DNA from: a bacterium
Lineage (GTDB): Bacteria > Actinomycetota > Acidimicrobiia > Acidimicrobiales > CATQHL01
Assembly: GCA_028824415.1 (NCBI GenBank)
Contig: JAPPDX010000104.1
Location: forward strand, 1-64,000
Direction of reading: 5' to 3'
DNA length: 64,000 nucleotides
Below are positions 7,287 to 14,980 of this stretch, in pieces. How positions within the stretch are numbered: position 1 is the stretch's first letter; every line of letters begins with the position of its first letter. Position numbers and translations under genes: made by a program. Under the pieces are notes generated by a model that saw only the letters and a list, made by a program, of their open reading frames with translations, searched no databases and was not told where the DNA came from.

Positions 7287-8651
7287 TCACTGGCCGGTTT
7301 GTGGGTCCGGTGACCGGCCCCCCGACGCGCTCGGGGGATTCTCATCGAGAGCTTGTTGGTGGATGTTTCGGGCCGCGTTCGCGTCGGCGCCGTCGCGGTG
7401 GCCGCACCGTTGGCAGCGGAACACTGCTCGGGTCGGGCGGTTGGCGGCGACGGTGTGGCCGCAGTTGTGGCAGCGCTGGGATGTGTACGCGGCGCGGACC
7501 CGCACGACTTCGCCGGCGCGGGCGGCGGTCTTGTCGGCGAGGCGCCGTGTGGTGGTTCCCCAGGCTTGGTTGAGGATGGCGCGGTTGAGGCCGCTCTTCG
7601 CGCCCACGTTGCGGCCCGGCGCGTCGATGGTGCCCCGAGCGCTGTTGGTCATCGCTTGGATCCGGAGATCCTCCACGGCGACGATGCGGTAGCGATCCGC
7701 GATGTGGGCGGTCACCCGTTCGGCCCAGTCCCCGCGGCGGCGCCGGGCGCGGCGGCGCAGCTTGGCGGCGTGGCGGCGCTTGTGTTCGTAGCGGTTGCTG
7801 CGCCGCCAGCACCCGCCCGGTTCGTGGCTGCACGGGTCGCCGTCGCACGGGTTCGTGCGCCGGGCGCGGGCCATCGCCCGCTCGAGGCGGCGCAGGCGTT
7901 CCCAGTCGGCGGGGCTCAGCAGCTGCGGGGCGTCGAAATACACGACCTTGTTGGTGTGGTCGGCGAGGGTCAGCGAGCGCGCGATCCCCACGTCGAGGCC
8001 ACAGGAGGTGCCGGCCGGCGCGGCTTCCTGCGCGGGGGCGGCGGCGCTCATCGTCACCCACCAGTCACCGACCGCGTCGCGGGTGACGCGTAACAAGGCG
8101 CCCCTGCGGTACGCCTCCGGCGGCGGGGTGCGGCCCGCATCGACGCGCACCCGACACCTGATCGGCGCCTGTCCCCGAGCCGTCGGCAGGCGGAGGTCAC
8201 ACTTGCGTTTGGAGATCTTCTGGAGCGTGTCGCCAGTGGTGGCCTGCCACGAGAAGCCGATCGTTCCACCGCGGCGCGCGCGGTAGCGGGGCGCGCCCCG
8301 GCCCCGAACGGCTCGGCTGTCCCTCAGCGCCTGTTGCGCGAGGCGCAGCGCCTGGCTCTGCACCCGGGCGGGCACCTCGGCGAGCCACGGCGCCTCCGCC
8401 GGCGCCAACTGCTGCAACTCCGTGTAGCTCAGCGCCCGCACCGCCGCCCCATCCTTGGCGCACTGCTGCTGATGTTGAACGGACCGGTTGTAGATCCAAC
8501 GCTCCGCGCCCGCATACTGCCGGAACAAGCGCTCGATCTCCGGCGACGGGTAGAGCCGGAGCCGGTAGCCCCGCACCCTCGGCGCGTCGGTTCCCTGAGG
8601 AGGCGCGGACTGCACGCTCGCGTCGGCGGCGGATCGTTGTGATGCGGACAT
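7287..8651 (-). CDS. tnpB: TnpB-family RNA-guided nuclease (IS605/IS607 OrfB)
   Basis: A 454-aa protein with an N-terminal OrfB domain (RGYRLRLYPSPEIERLFRQY). The RuvC motifs are split as in TnpB: CGLDVGIARSLTLAD carries the first Asp, IVAVEDLRIQAM the Glu and DGADANAARNI the last Asp. A four-Cys zinc ribbon (CHNCG...CQRCG) sits before the last motif, so all catalytic residues are intact. ATG 8651 follows GGGAGGGAG. The gene starts 25 nt after the stop of the ribbon-helix-helix gene and is co-directional with it and parA, which is unlike the usual tnpA/tnpB layout. Confidence 0.88.
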   Translation of the reverse strand: MSASQRSAADASVQSAPPQGTDAPRVRGYRLRLYPSPEIERLFRQYAGAERWIYNRSVQHQQQCAKDGAAVRALSYTELQQLAPAEAPWLAEVPARVQSQALRLAQQALRDSRAVRGRGAPRYRARRGGTIGFSWQATTGDTLQKISKRKCDLRLPTARGQAPIRCRVRVDAGRTPPPEAYRRGALLRVTRDAVGDWWVTMSAAAPAQEAAPAGTSCGLDVGIARSLTLADHTNKVVYFDAPQLLSPADWERLRRLERAMARARRTNPCDGDPCSHEPGGCWRRSNRYEHKRRHAAKLRRRARRRRGDWAERVTAHIADRYRIVAVEDLRIQAMTNSARGTIDAPGRNVGAKSGLNRAILNQAWGTTTRRLADKTAARAGEVVRVRAAYTSQRCHNCGHTVAANRPTRAVFRCQRCGHRDGADANAARNIHQQALDENPPSASGGRSPDPQTGQ

Positions 8652-8676
8652 CAGGACTCCCTCCCGGGTCGGCTGG

Positions 8677-9132
8677 TCAAGGTGTGTCGGCGTCGTCGAG
8701 GAGCGCCTCGACGAGCGCGGTGAGGTAGCGGCGGCGGGTGATGCCGGCCACTTCCGCGGCGGCGTCGAGTTCGGCCAGCGCCACCGTCGAGAGCCACAGA
8801 GACAGTGGCCTGCCCGGGCCGAGACGACCGCTGGCAGCCGCGTGGGGCAGGCCCAGGGCGATGCGCCGCTCATCGGCGGGCGTTGGCTTCAGCTCCTCTT
8901 GGACCCGTTCAGACAGTTCGAGATGTGCGGTGAGAATCACCTTGCTGGGGGACCGGCGCGTTGTAGCGCTATGGGTCCGGAGCCTGGCGAGCAGGTCCGC
9001 GTCGACGAAGACGACGACAGACTTCTTGGTTGATGGGCCAGGTGGCCGGGACGTTGGCCGGCCGGTGGGGTCCGGCGGCGCGAACGCGGCGGCGTCGATG
9101 CGGGGCGGGCCGGGGCGGCGCGGGCCACTCAC
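8677..9132 (-). CDS. Ribbon-helix-helix-like partition partner of ParA
   Basis: A 151-aa protein with a proline-rich N-terminus. Residues of about 35-75 (KKSVVVFVDADLLARLRTHS, then SPSKVILTAHLEL) and about 108-148 (LSLWLSTVALAELDAAAE, then RRRYLTALVEALLDD) each look like a strand-helix-helix unit, so two ribbon-helix-helix-like parts may be present. It starts with GTG overlapping the parA stop (GTGA), the tight coupling typical of parA and the gene for its centromere-binding partner. DNA binding and partition are inferred from this context. Confidence 0.65.
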   Translation of the reverse strand: MSGPRRPGPPRIDAAAFAPPDPTGRPTSRPPGPSTKKSVVVFVDADLLARLRTHSATTRRSPSKVILTAHLELSERVQEELKPTPADERRIALGLPHAAASGRLGPGRPLSLWLSTVALAELDAAAEVAGITRRRYLTALVEALLDDADTP

Positions 9133-9992
9133 CGGTGGGCTCCCCGGGCGGTCGGGGCACGGCGGGCGCGCAAGCGCCCGAGGATCTCACCGGTGAGGTG
9201 CCGGTAGTCCTCAGCGAGCGCGCGGGCGGCGCGGGCAGGCTCGTCGTTGTCGGTGCTGTGGGCGTGGTGGGCGTACTCGTCGGCGGTGAGACCCAGCCGC
9301 CGCGCCCCATAGGCCGCCTCGGAGTTGGCGCGGACGGCGGTCCGGAACACGCGCAGGTGTCCCTCGCCGACGATTCGTAGGTCGTCACGCAGTCGCGTCT
9401 CGAGACGGCGCACCTCGGTGGGGACCTGCATCAAGGCGATCCCGAGAAGCGCCAGGCCCGCATTGTGGCGTGTTCGGATGTCGCGCCAGACCGGCGCGAG
9501 CGCGCCGATCGCGGCGAGAGAACCGTCATCGGCGCGGGTCGGGATCACGACCCCGTCAGCGGCGGCGAGCGCGAGACGGCTCAGTGCGCCCAGCCCCGGC
9601 GGACAGTCCACGACGACGAGGCGATAGCCGCCGCCGAGGCGCCCCAACACATCGGCGAGCGCGCCGACAGCATCAGAAGCCAGACATGCCTTGACGTTGA
9701 CCGCGAATCCCAGGCGCGGACCGCCGGCGAAGACATCCAATCCAGCGCGCCCGGTCGGAGCCGGGCGAGGCGTCGTGCCGTGCAGCAACGCGCCCACGAG
9801 AGCCGAACCCTGATCGTCGGCAACCTCACCCCGATAACCGAGATCCAACGCCAGGTCCCCCGAGGGATCGAGGTCCACGCACAGCACGCGCTCGGGGTGA
9901 AGCAGGCGCGCCGCTTGGGCGGCCACGTTGGCGCACAGGCCGGTCTTGCCGACGCCGCCCTTCGAGCTCAACAGAGCCAGAACTTCCGGCAC
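9129..9992 (-). CDS. parA: ParA-type partition ATPase
   Basis: A 287-aa protein. The deviant Walker A motif SSKGGVGKTGLCANVAAQAA lies close to the N-terminus, Walker A' is VLCVDLDPSGDLALDLGY, and Walker B is LVVVDCPPGLGALSRLAL. The start is taken as GTG 9992 because AGGGAGG lies 5 nt upstream; a TTG at 10040 is in frame but unsupported. ParA ATPases move plasmid or element DNA with a centromere-binding partner, here the gene overlapping by 4 bp. Its presence suggests that the island, or part of it, once replicated as a plasmid or an integrative conjugative element. Confidence 0.85.
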   Translation of the reverse strand: MPEVLALLSSKGGVGKTGLCANVAAQAARLLHPERVLCVDLDPSGDLALDLGYRGEVADDQGSALVGALLHGTTPRPAPTGRAGLDVFAGGPRLGFAVNVKACLASDAVGALADVLGRLGGGYRLVVVDCPPGLGALSRLALAAADGVVIPTRADDGSLAAIGALAPVWRDIRTRHNAGLALLGIALMQVPTEVRRLETRLRDDLRIVGEGHLRVFRTAVRANSEAAYGARRLGLTADEYAHHAHSTDNDEPARAARALAEDYRHLTGEILGRLRARRAPTARGAHR

Positions 9993-10222
9993 TCGTCCTC
10001 CCTCAGCGAGCCGCCGCGCCGTGCGGCCGCTGAGCCGCAAAGCAACCGGTTTGCCCCGAGCGGCAGATGGAGTCCCCGCGCCGACGCGTCGGCGGGGCTG
10101 CCGTCTCGGCGCACTCCAGGATGGGGATGGATTGATCGTCGAGCATGCGTTGCTTCCCGTGGTATCTCGAAATGTATTCTATATGAGAACTCTGGGTTTC
10201 CTACCTCGTCTCGGCGCATCGC

Positions 10223-10228
10223 TAGATT
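10223..10228 (+). promoter_or_regulatory. -10-like box for a leaderless recombinase mRNA
   Basis: TAGATT ends 6 nt before the ATG of the serine recombinase, so transcription would begin at or next to the start codon. The region between parA and the recombinase is clearly AT-richer than its surroundings and must hold divergent promoters. No clear -35 box was found. Confidence 0.4.
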
Positions 10229-10234
10229 GCATCC

Positions 10235-11044
10235 ATGAGCGTCGGAGCCATCGTCTATGCGCGCGCCTCGACAGAGGAGCTGGCTTTCGACGCCTTGGCG
10301 CTCGCAGCGCAGCACGACACCGCTGCCGCGGCCGTCGCTGCGCGAGGCTGGCGTGTCCATGCGTCGGCACTGGACCGCGGCATCGACAGTTCGGTGGCTC
10401 CTGATGAGCGACCCGCTCTGGGGCGCACTCTTGCAGACCTCGCTGGGGGCGCCGCGGGTGCGCTGGTGGTCGCCCGGCTCGATCGCGTCAGTCACAGCGT
10501 TCGGATCTGGGCCGATTTGGTGGAGCGCAGCTATCAACAGCGCTGGGCGATCGTCGTCGTTGAGGAGGGCTTCGAGTCGCCATCGGACAGCGGCGAGGGC
10601 GCTGCGGCGCTGTTCGCCGCGGCCGCCCGGGTAGAGCAACGTCGGCGCAGCGCCCGCGCCCGCGCCGGGCTCGCCGCCGCCCGAGCCGGCGGCACACGAC
10701 TCGGTCGACCCATCGAACACACCCCCGAGGCGCGCCAACTCATCCAGGAGTTACGCGCTGCCGGCAATACGTACCAACAGATCGCCGACCACCTCACCGC
10801 TGCTGAAATCCCCACCGCCCGCGGCGGGCGTTGGCGTGCCAGTACCGTGCACAGACTCCTGCGCAGCACCCGCTTTGACGAACAAGCCGTCGCCGGCGCA
10901 GCGTTGCAAGACAGCGGGTCGACACCGGCTGCCGGAGCCCCTTCGGCGGACCAGGCTGAGCGCGCCGCGGAATTCGATCGGCAATTTCCCGACAGTTACA
11001 ACCTTTCTCGACCTCCCGACGCCGAAGACCGCGACGCACGCTGA
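10235..11044 (+). CDS. Serine recombinase (resolvase/invertase family)
   Basis: A 269-aa protein whose N-terminal catalytic domain starts GAIVYARASTEE, with the nucleophilic serine at position 12 in the YxRxST motif. ARLDRVSHSVR supplies the second set of active-site arginines. A helical region with GTRLGRPIEHTPEA follows, then a C-terminal helix-turn-helix (YQQIADHLTAAEIP, WRASTVHRLL). The length suits small resolvases or invertases rather than large integrases. It is divergent from parA. The tail ends SYNLSRPP; a similar end is preserved at 14543-14592 without the rest of the gene. Confidence 0.85.
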   Translation: MSVGAIVYARASTEELAFDALALAAQHDTAAAAVAARGWRVHASALDRGIDSSVAPDERPALGRTLADLAGGAAGALVVARLDRVSHSVRIWADLVERSYQQRWAIVVVEEGFESPSDSGEGAAALFAAAARVEQRRRSARARAGLAAARAGGTRLGRPIEHTPEARQLIQELRAAGNTYQQIADHLTAAEIPTARGGRWRASTVHRLLRSTRFDEQAVAGAALQDSGSTPAAGAPSADQAERAAEFDRQFPDSYNLSRPPDAEDRDAR

Positions 11045-11118
11045 CCGCGGTGTGCAAGCACCCTTGGGGCCGTTCCTGGGCGGGGGAGAGTGCTGCGACA
11101 CCCGAGGGTTGGGTTGAG

Positions 11119-11188
11119 TTCGCGACGGTTCAATAACGGTTCGTGGTCCGTCTCCGGTGGGGTGGGGGTCCTTATGTTGCGGGCCCCT
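11119..11188 (+). promoter_or_regulatory. Conserved leader upstream of the 365-aa protein, copy A
   Basis: CGCGACGGTTCAA lies in a 21-base block at 11119-11139, exactly 37 nt before TTGCGGGCCCCT (11177-11188). Both blocks recur with the same 37-nt spacing upstream of the paralog (14887-14956), although the DNA between them has diverged. Such conserved spacing suggests a shared promoter or operator. Confidence 0.5.
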
Positions 11189-11214
11189 GTTCCCCGATTG
11201 GAGAGGAGATCATT

Positions 11215-12312
11215 ATGTGGATCATCGATGACCGGACAGGCAGGGCTGGTGAGGCGGTGTCGACGTCGGAGGAGGCGCTGTTGGCGCTGAGCGCCAATAC
11301 CGAGGAGCGGCTCGGTCGGGGTCTGCGGCACGTGTGGCGCTTTGTGCATCCCGACGACGCTGTGGTTGACAGCGACGACGGCGAGGGCGACGAGCCCGAG
11401 CGGCGGACCCTGCAGGCTGTCGCTGAGCAGCGCCCGGGTGTGCTGGCTGCGGTGCTGAGCCCACCTGAAGGGCGCGCAGTGGGCCATCTGCGGGCTTGGT
11501 CGCGGTGGAACCCGCAGTTCGACGCGTTCAACGAGGCGGACGTGCTGGCGTGGCCGCGCACGGTGAGCGAGTTGCGGGGCGAGGCGGCGCTGGCTGAGGC
11601 GACCCTCGGCGAGTTGGCGGCGCATCTCAACGCCGGCCTGCGCGGCGATCTGGCGGCGCTGCTGCGGGACTGCGCCGACTTCGTGCAGGTCGGCGACGGC
11701 TTCGGGGACCGCGACGAGGCTCCGCTGACGGTGTGGGACCAGTTCCGCTCCGACAGCGACCTGTACGAACTCGACGTGGCGGCGGTCGCCGCGGCGATCG
11801 CGTCGGGCCCGCCGGCCTGGGAAGCCCTGGACGAGTGGACCCCCGCTGGCGGCGTCGACGGCGACCCCTACGCGGTGTGCCGCTACGTGTGGGGGCCGCT
11901 GGGAGCCCGCGTGCACCTCAGCGCCGCCGAACTGCTCCAGCGGTATCTCGCCGGCGACGCCGCACTGACCCTGTACCGCATGGTCCTGGACTACGGCGCG
12001 GGTCCCACCGAGTTCATCTGGCCCGACCAGACCTATGTCTGCTGCGGCCACCCGTGTGGTTGGGGCGACCGCGTCCCGCCGCTGGGCGCCAACAACTGGG
12101 GGCGCCCACACGCCGAGGCCTATGCGCGGGGGCGCTGCTGTCGGATCTGCGGCCGCGGCCGCTACGCCGGGCTGCTGACCATGCGACAACTCGACAGCGA
12201 TGAGACCGCGACCTTCGGCGTCAGCGAGACCCTCGAAGAGCTGCCCGCGGCGACGCTCACTGCGATTGCCCGCGACGGTGCCGACGCGATCGCCTGCGAC
12301 CTGCGCCGTTGA
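11215..12312 (+). CDS. Hypothetical protein with Cys-rich C-terminus, copy A
   Basis: A 365-aa protein starting MWIIDDRTGRAGEAV. An acidic first third is followed by AWPRTVSELRGEAALAEATL, then a conserved core WEALDEWTPAGGVDGDPYAV. The last 100 residues hold YVCCGHPCGWGDR and CCRICGRGRY, which could bind zinc. Its paralog at 14981-16069 is alike over the whole length. ATG 11215 has GAGGAG upstream. The phosphoesterase gene follows 166 nt later, after a hairpin. No known family was recognised; the pairing with the phosphoesterase suggests a joint function. Confidence 0.7.
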   Translation: MWIIDDRTGRAGEAVSTSEEALLALSANTEERLGRGLRHVWRFVHPDDAVVDSDDGEGDEPERRTLQAVAEQRPGVLAAVLSPPEGRAVGHLRAWSRWNPQFDAFNEADVLAWPRTVSELRGEAALAEATLGELAAHLNAGLRGDLAALLRDCADFVQVGDGFGDRDEAPLTVWDQFRSDSDLYELDVAAVAAAIASGPPAWEALDEWTPAGGVDGDPYAVCRYVWGPLGARVHLSAAELLQRYLAGDAALTLYRMVLDYGAGPTEFIWPDQTYVCCGHPCGWGDRVPPLGANNWGRPHAEAYARGRCCRICGRGRYAGLLTMRQLDSDETATFGVSETLEELPAATLTAIARDGADAIACDLRR

Positions 12313-12324
12313 ACCCCCACCGGT

Positions 12325-12360
12325 CGGGCGGGCCAGACACCCCCTTTCTGCGCCCGCCCG
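12325..12360 (+). terminator. Hairpin after copy A
   Basis: CGGGCGGG (12325-12332) pairs with CCCGCCCG (12353-12360) around a 20-nt loop, 12 bases after the stop of the 365-aa protein gene. No T tract follows, so termination is only a possible role. Confidence 0.4.
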
Positions 12361-12478
12361 GCGCTCCCTGCCCCGCGGCGCCGAGCCTTAGCGAGGAAAC
12401 CTTGAGAGTGCGTTGTGAGAGTCAACGCGAGGACCGGCCCGGAGCAGCACAGGCGCGATTCGTAGATTGGGAGGGGTG

Positions 12479-13399
12479 ATGGCGAGGGGACTGCGGGACG
12501 TCTCAGAGGAGGCGTTCGTGGGCGGTCGGTGGCGGCCGGCGAAACTCTGGGACGAGGACCCGGCCGTCGCCGACGGCGCCGTGAGACGGGTCCTCGTGCT
12601 CGGCGACATCCACAACCACGACGGCGTCCTGCACGCCGCGCTGCGGGTTGCCGAGCGCGAACGCTGCGACGCGGTGGTCTCGGTCGGGGACTTCTGGCTG
12701 CAGGACTGCTCCTGGGACACCCGGCCCCGGACGCAATCCGAGGGCTACCCGTCGATCGGCTGGGCGCCGCTGATGCGCCTGGTGATGCGAGCATCGGTCC
12801 CGGTCGTCGTCATCGATGGCAACCACGAGGTCTGGCCCTGCCTGGTCGACTACGCCGAGCGCCCCGATGTCGCCCAAGCGCGGGCGGCGGGCCGGCCCCT
12901 GCACCTCGGCGGGACGTTGTGGTGGGCCGACCGGGGCAGCACCTGGACCTGGAGCGGGCGACGTTGCGGCGCCCTCGGCGGCGCCGTCAGCCCCGACAAG
13001 TTCATCGCCAAGCTCACCCCCTACCGGTGGCCCGACCACGAAGCCCCCAACCGCGACGACCTCTCCCGGCTGCTCGCCAACGCGCCCGACGGCCTGGATG
13101 TGCTGTTCTGCCACGACGCGCCCGCCAGCGTCAAGGGGCTGCGGGGCGTGCCGGAGGCGCTGATCCCAGCGTGGATCCGCGCCGAGTGCAACGACGTGCG
13201 ACACCTCCTCCAGGATGCTGTCGAGGGGACCGGACCCGCCCTGGTGTTCCACGGTCACTGGCACCAGACCAACCACGAACACATCCGCGACGGAAACACC
13301 GAAGTCTTCGGCCTCAACCGCGACGGCCACCCCGGCAACATCGCGGTCCTCGACCTCGACGACCACAGCGGCGCCTACCTCGCCCCCACCGGGGACTAG
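12479..13399 (+). CDS. Calcineurin-like metallophosphoesterase, copy 1
   Basis: A 306-aa protein with all metal-binding motifs of the family in order: VLGDIHNHDG (GDxH), SVGDFW (GDxx), VIDGNHE (GNHE), FCHDAP and FHGHWH (GHxH). It should be a two-metal phosphoesterase or nuclease; the substrate is unknown. ATG 12479 has GGGAGG 5 nt upstream. A near-identical protein starts at 41147, and a broken third copy lies at 16268-16740. Each copy inside the island follows a copy of the Cys-rich protein of about 365 aa. Confidence 0.85.
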   Translation: MARGLRDVSEEAFVGGRWRPAKLWDEDPAVADGAVRRVLVLGDIHNHDGVLHAALRVAERERCDAVVSVGDFWLQDCSWDTRPRTQSEGYPSIGWAPLMRLVMRASVPVVVIDGNHEVWPCLVDYAERPDVAQARAAGRPLHLGGTLWWADRGSTWTWSGRRCGALGGAVSPDKFIAKLTPYRWPDHEAPNRDDLSRLLANAPDGLDVLFCHDAPASVKGLRGVPEALIPAWIRAECNDVRHLLQDAVEGTGPALVFHGHWHQTNHEHIRDGNTEVFGLNRDGHPGNIAVLDLDDHSGAYLAPTGD

Positions 13400-13475
13400 T
13401 TGACAACCGGGGACGTTGTCCCCGGGGCTGGGGTGGGGGACAGCCGCCCACTCGCCCGAGCTGTCCATTTCAGGT

Positions 13476-14309
13476 ATGGATGCTGCACCGGTTCTTGGGG
13501 CGCTTCCGGAGACCTTCGCGACATCGCAATACCGCGAAGCTGCAGGCGTCGCGGCGTCGTCGGCCTCCCGGGCGCTGCGCCGGCTGGCCGAGCGCGGCCA
13601 CCTGCACCGCATGGGCCACGGCTGGTGGCAACAGCCTGCCCCGACATCGCCGCCGCCGGCGACCCGCGACACATCGCCGGGGCTGTGGGCGCCGGAGGTG
13701 GAGCGCGTGTTGGATGGGCTGTTCGGGCCGCGTGGGCGGCGCCTCGGCTATCTCAGCGGGCTCTCCGCGGCGGGGATCCCGCTGACGTTCCCGCTGACGG
13801 TGGCCACCACGTCGCGTCCCGGCGCCCGGGTCCGCTCGGCGGGCATGGTGCATGTGCGCGAGAGCGACGACGTCCTCGCCGTGGGGGCCCGCTGGTTCAC
13901 CGAGCGGACTGCTGTGTCCACCCCGGACCGGGCGCTACTGGAATGCGCTCAGTACCCCGCCAGCGCTCCCCGCTGCGAGGAGTACATCGGGTACGCGATC
14001 TGTTGGGGCGGCGACACCTTCGCCGCCGCCGGCGTGCAGGCTCTAGCGGCGCGGCTGGGTTGGCGCGCGGGCTTGCGCCGCATCGCCTCCGTCGCTGCGG
14101 GCCTGGCCGAGACCGCCCCGGCCGGAGACCTGCTCGTGCGCCCCGCCGAGGAGTGGTCGGAATTGGACGCAGCGCCGGGCCGCGGCGATCGGTGGATCGA
14201 CCTGACCAGCCGCCCCGCAGCACGCTACCCAGGCGGATGGACCGACCAGGCCCGGCGCGTGGCCTGGTGGACGACGCCTGACGCGCTCGCCAACCAGATC
14301 GCCGGATGA
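13476..14309 (+). CDS. AbiEi-like winged-helix antitoxin/regulator
   Basis: A 277-aa protein. An N-terminal winged helix (SQYREAAGVAASSASRALRR, then LHRMGHGWW) is followed by the AbiEi-type core YLSGLSAAGIPLTFPLTVAT and STPDRALLECAQYP. AbiEi is the antitoxin of the type IV AbiE system and represses its own operon; the toxin AbiEii is a nucleotidyltransferase normally encoded next. No AbiEii follows here: only a 23-codon frame overlaps the stop. Either this is a solitary regulator or the toxin was lost. The start is uncertain, since ATG 13476 has only a weak upstream AGG. Confidence 0.65.
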   Translation: MDAAPVLGALPETFATSQYREAAGVAASSASRALRRLAERGHLHRMGHGWWQQPAPTSPPPATRDTSPGLWAPEVERVLDGLFGPRGRRLGYLSGLSAAGIPLTFPLTVATTSRPGARVRSAGMVHVRESDDVLAVGARWFTERTAVSTPDRALLECAQYPASAPRCEEYIGYAICWGGDTFAAAGVQALAARLGWRAGLRRIASVAAGLAETAPAGDLLVRPAEEWSELDAAPGRGDRWIDLTSRPAARYPGGWTDQARRVAWWTTPDALANQIAG

Positions 14310-14377
14310 ACCGCTCAGAACAACCCGCGCCGACAGCGGTCGCCGATCGTGACCGCATCCAGCACGAGCCGGAATGA
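14306..14377 (+). pseudogene. Short frame overlapping the AbiEi-like stop
   Basis: ATGA overlaps the preceding stop codon, as is usual for a coupled downstream gene. The frame gives MNRSEQPAPTAVADRDRIQH and stops after 23 residues. This is the position where an AbiEii toxin gene would start, so it may be the truncated beginning of one. The sequence itself is too short to prove that. Confidence 0.25.
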
Positions 14378-14886
14378 GCCAACAGCGCGGCGCGAGGCCC
14401 GGTGCCCGCAGCCACCCAGAACTTCAGCACCACCCTCGAAGGCGTCGAGGCACACCCTGCCGGCGCACCTACCCACCTCGACCCGCCCACCAATCCCGGC
14501 ATCGACCTCGAGTCGCGGTCGCGGTCTCAGGCCACCCTTTGAGCTTCGCCGGCAGCTACAACCTCTCCGAACCCCCCACACCGCAGCGCTAGCTCGGGCG
14601 CCAGGGCCAGCACGCGAACGCACCGATGTCCCAGCGGCTGCGCGGCACCCCACCCGCGACCCCGCCGCCCGTAGAGCGCGCACGGGACGTGCTGCCGGGG
14701 AGGCCTCGGCGCTGATCCAGGCCGTAGGCCACCGCCCCCCGGCGCCGCGGGAGCGGGCATATCGGTCACCGCGCCCCCGCTCGCGGGGAGACGAACCCAA
14801 AGCCGGGTCCACCAGAACCGATGCGACGCGGGCGATCAGGCGGCGCCGTGGTGCCCGGGGCGGCGCGCCGCGGCGCGGGGGAGGGT
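14378..14886 (+). other. Gene debris with a recombinase-like tail
   Basis: No intact gene is visible. The frame ending at 14592 closes with FAGSYNLSEPPTPQR, which matches the unusual end of the serine recombinase (FPDSYNLSRPP...). Both copies are followed, after some distance, by the same conserved leader and a copy of the 365-aa protein. The duplicated unit may therefore have included the recombinase 3' end, with the rest deleted in this copy. Confidence 0.35.
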
Positions 14887-14956
14887 TTCGCGACGGTTCA
14901 AAAACGGGCCGGGGCCGGGTCGTCGGCGTCGAGGGGTTCCTAGGTTGCGGGCCCCT
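14887..14956 (+). promoter_or_regulatory. Conserved leader upstream of the 362-aa protein, copy B
   Basis: This is the partner of 11119-11188. CGCGACGGTTCAA lies in the block 14887-14907, 37 nt before TTGCGGGCCCCT at 14945-14956. The start codon follows 24 nt later, against 26 nt in copy A. Confidence 0.5.
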
Positions 14957-14980
14957 AATTCCGACTGGGAGGAGTCAGTC

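Noticed and set aside
7287-11044. A complete IS607 element (serine transposase plus tnpB)
   Set aside because: The serine recombinase is divergent and separated from tnpB by parA and the ribbon-helix-helix gene, and it has the resolvase order (catalytic domain first) rather than the N-terminal DNA-binding domain of IS607 TnpA.
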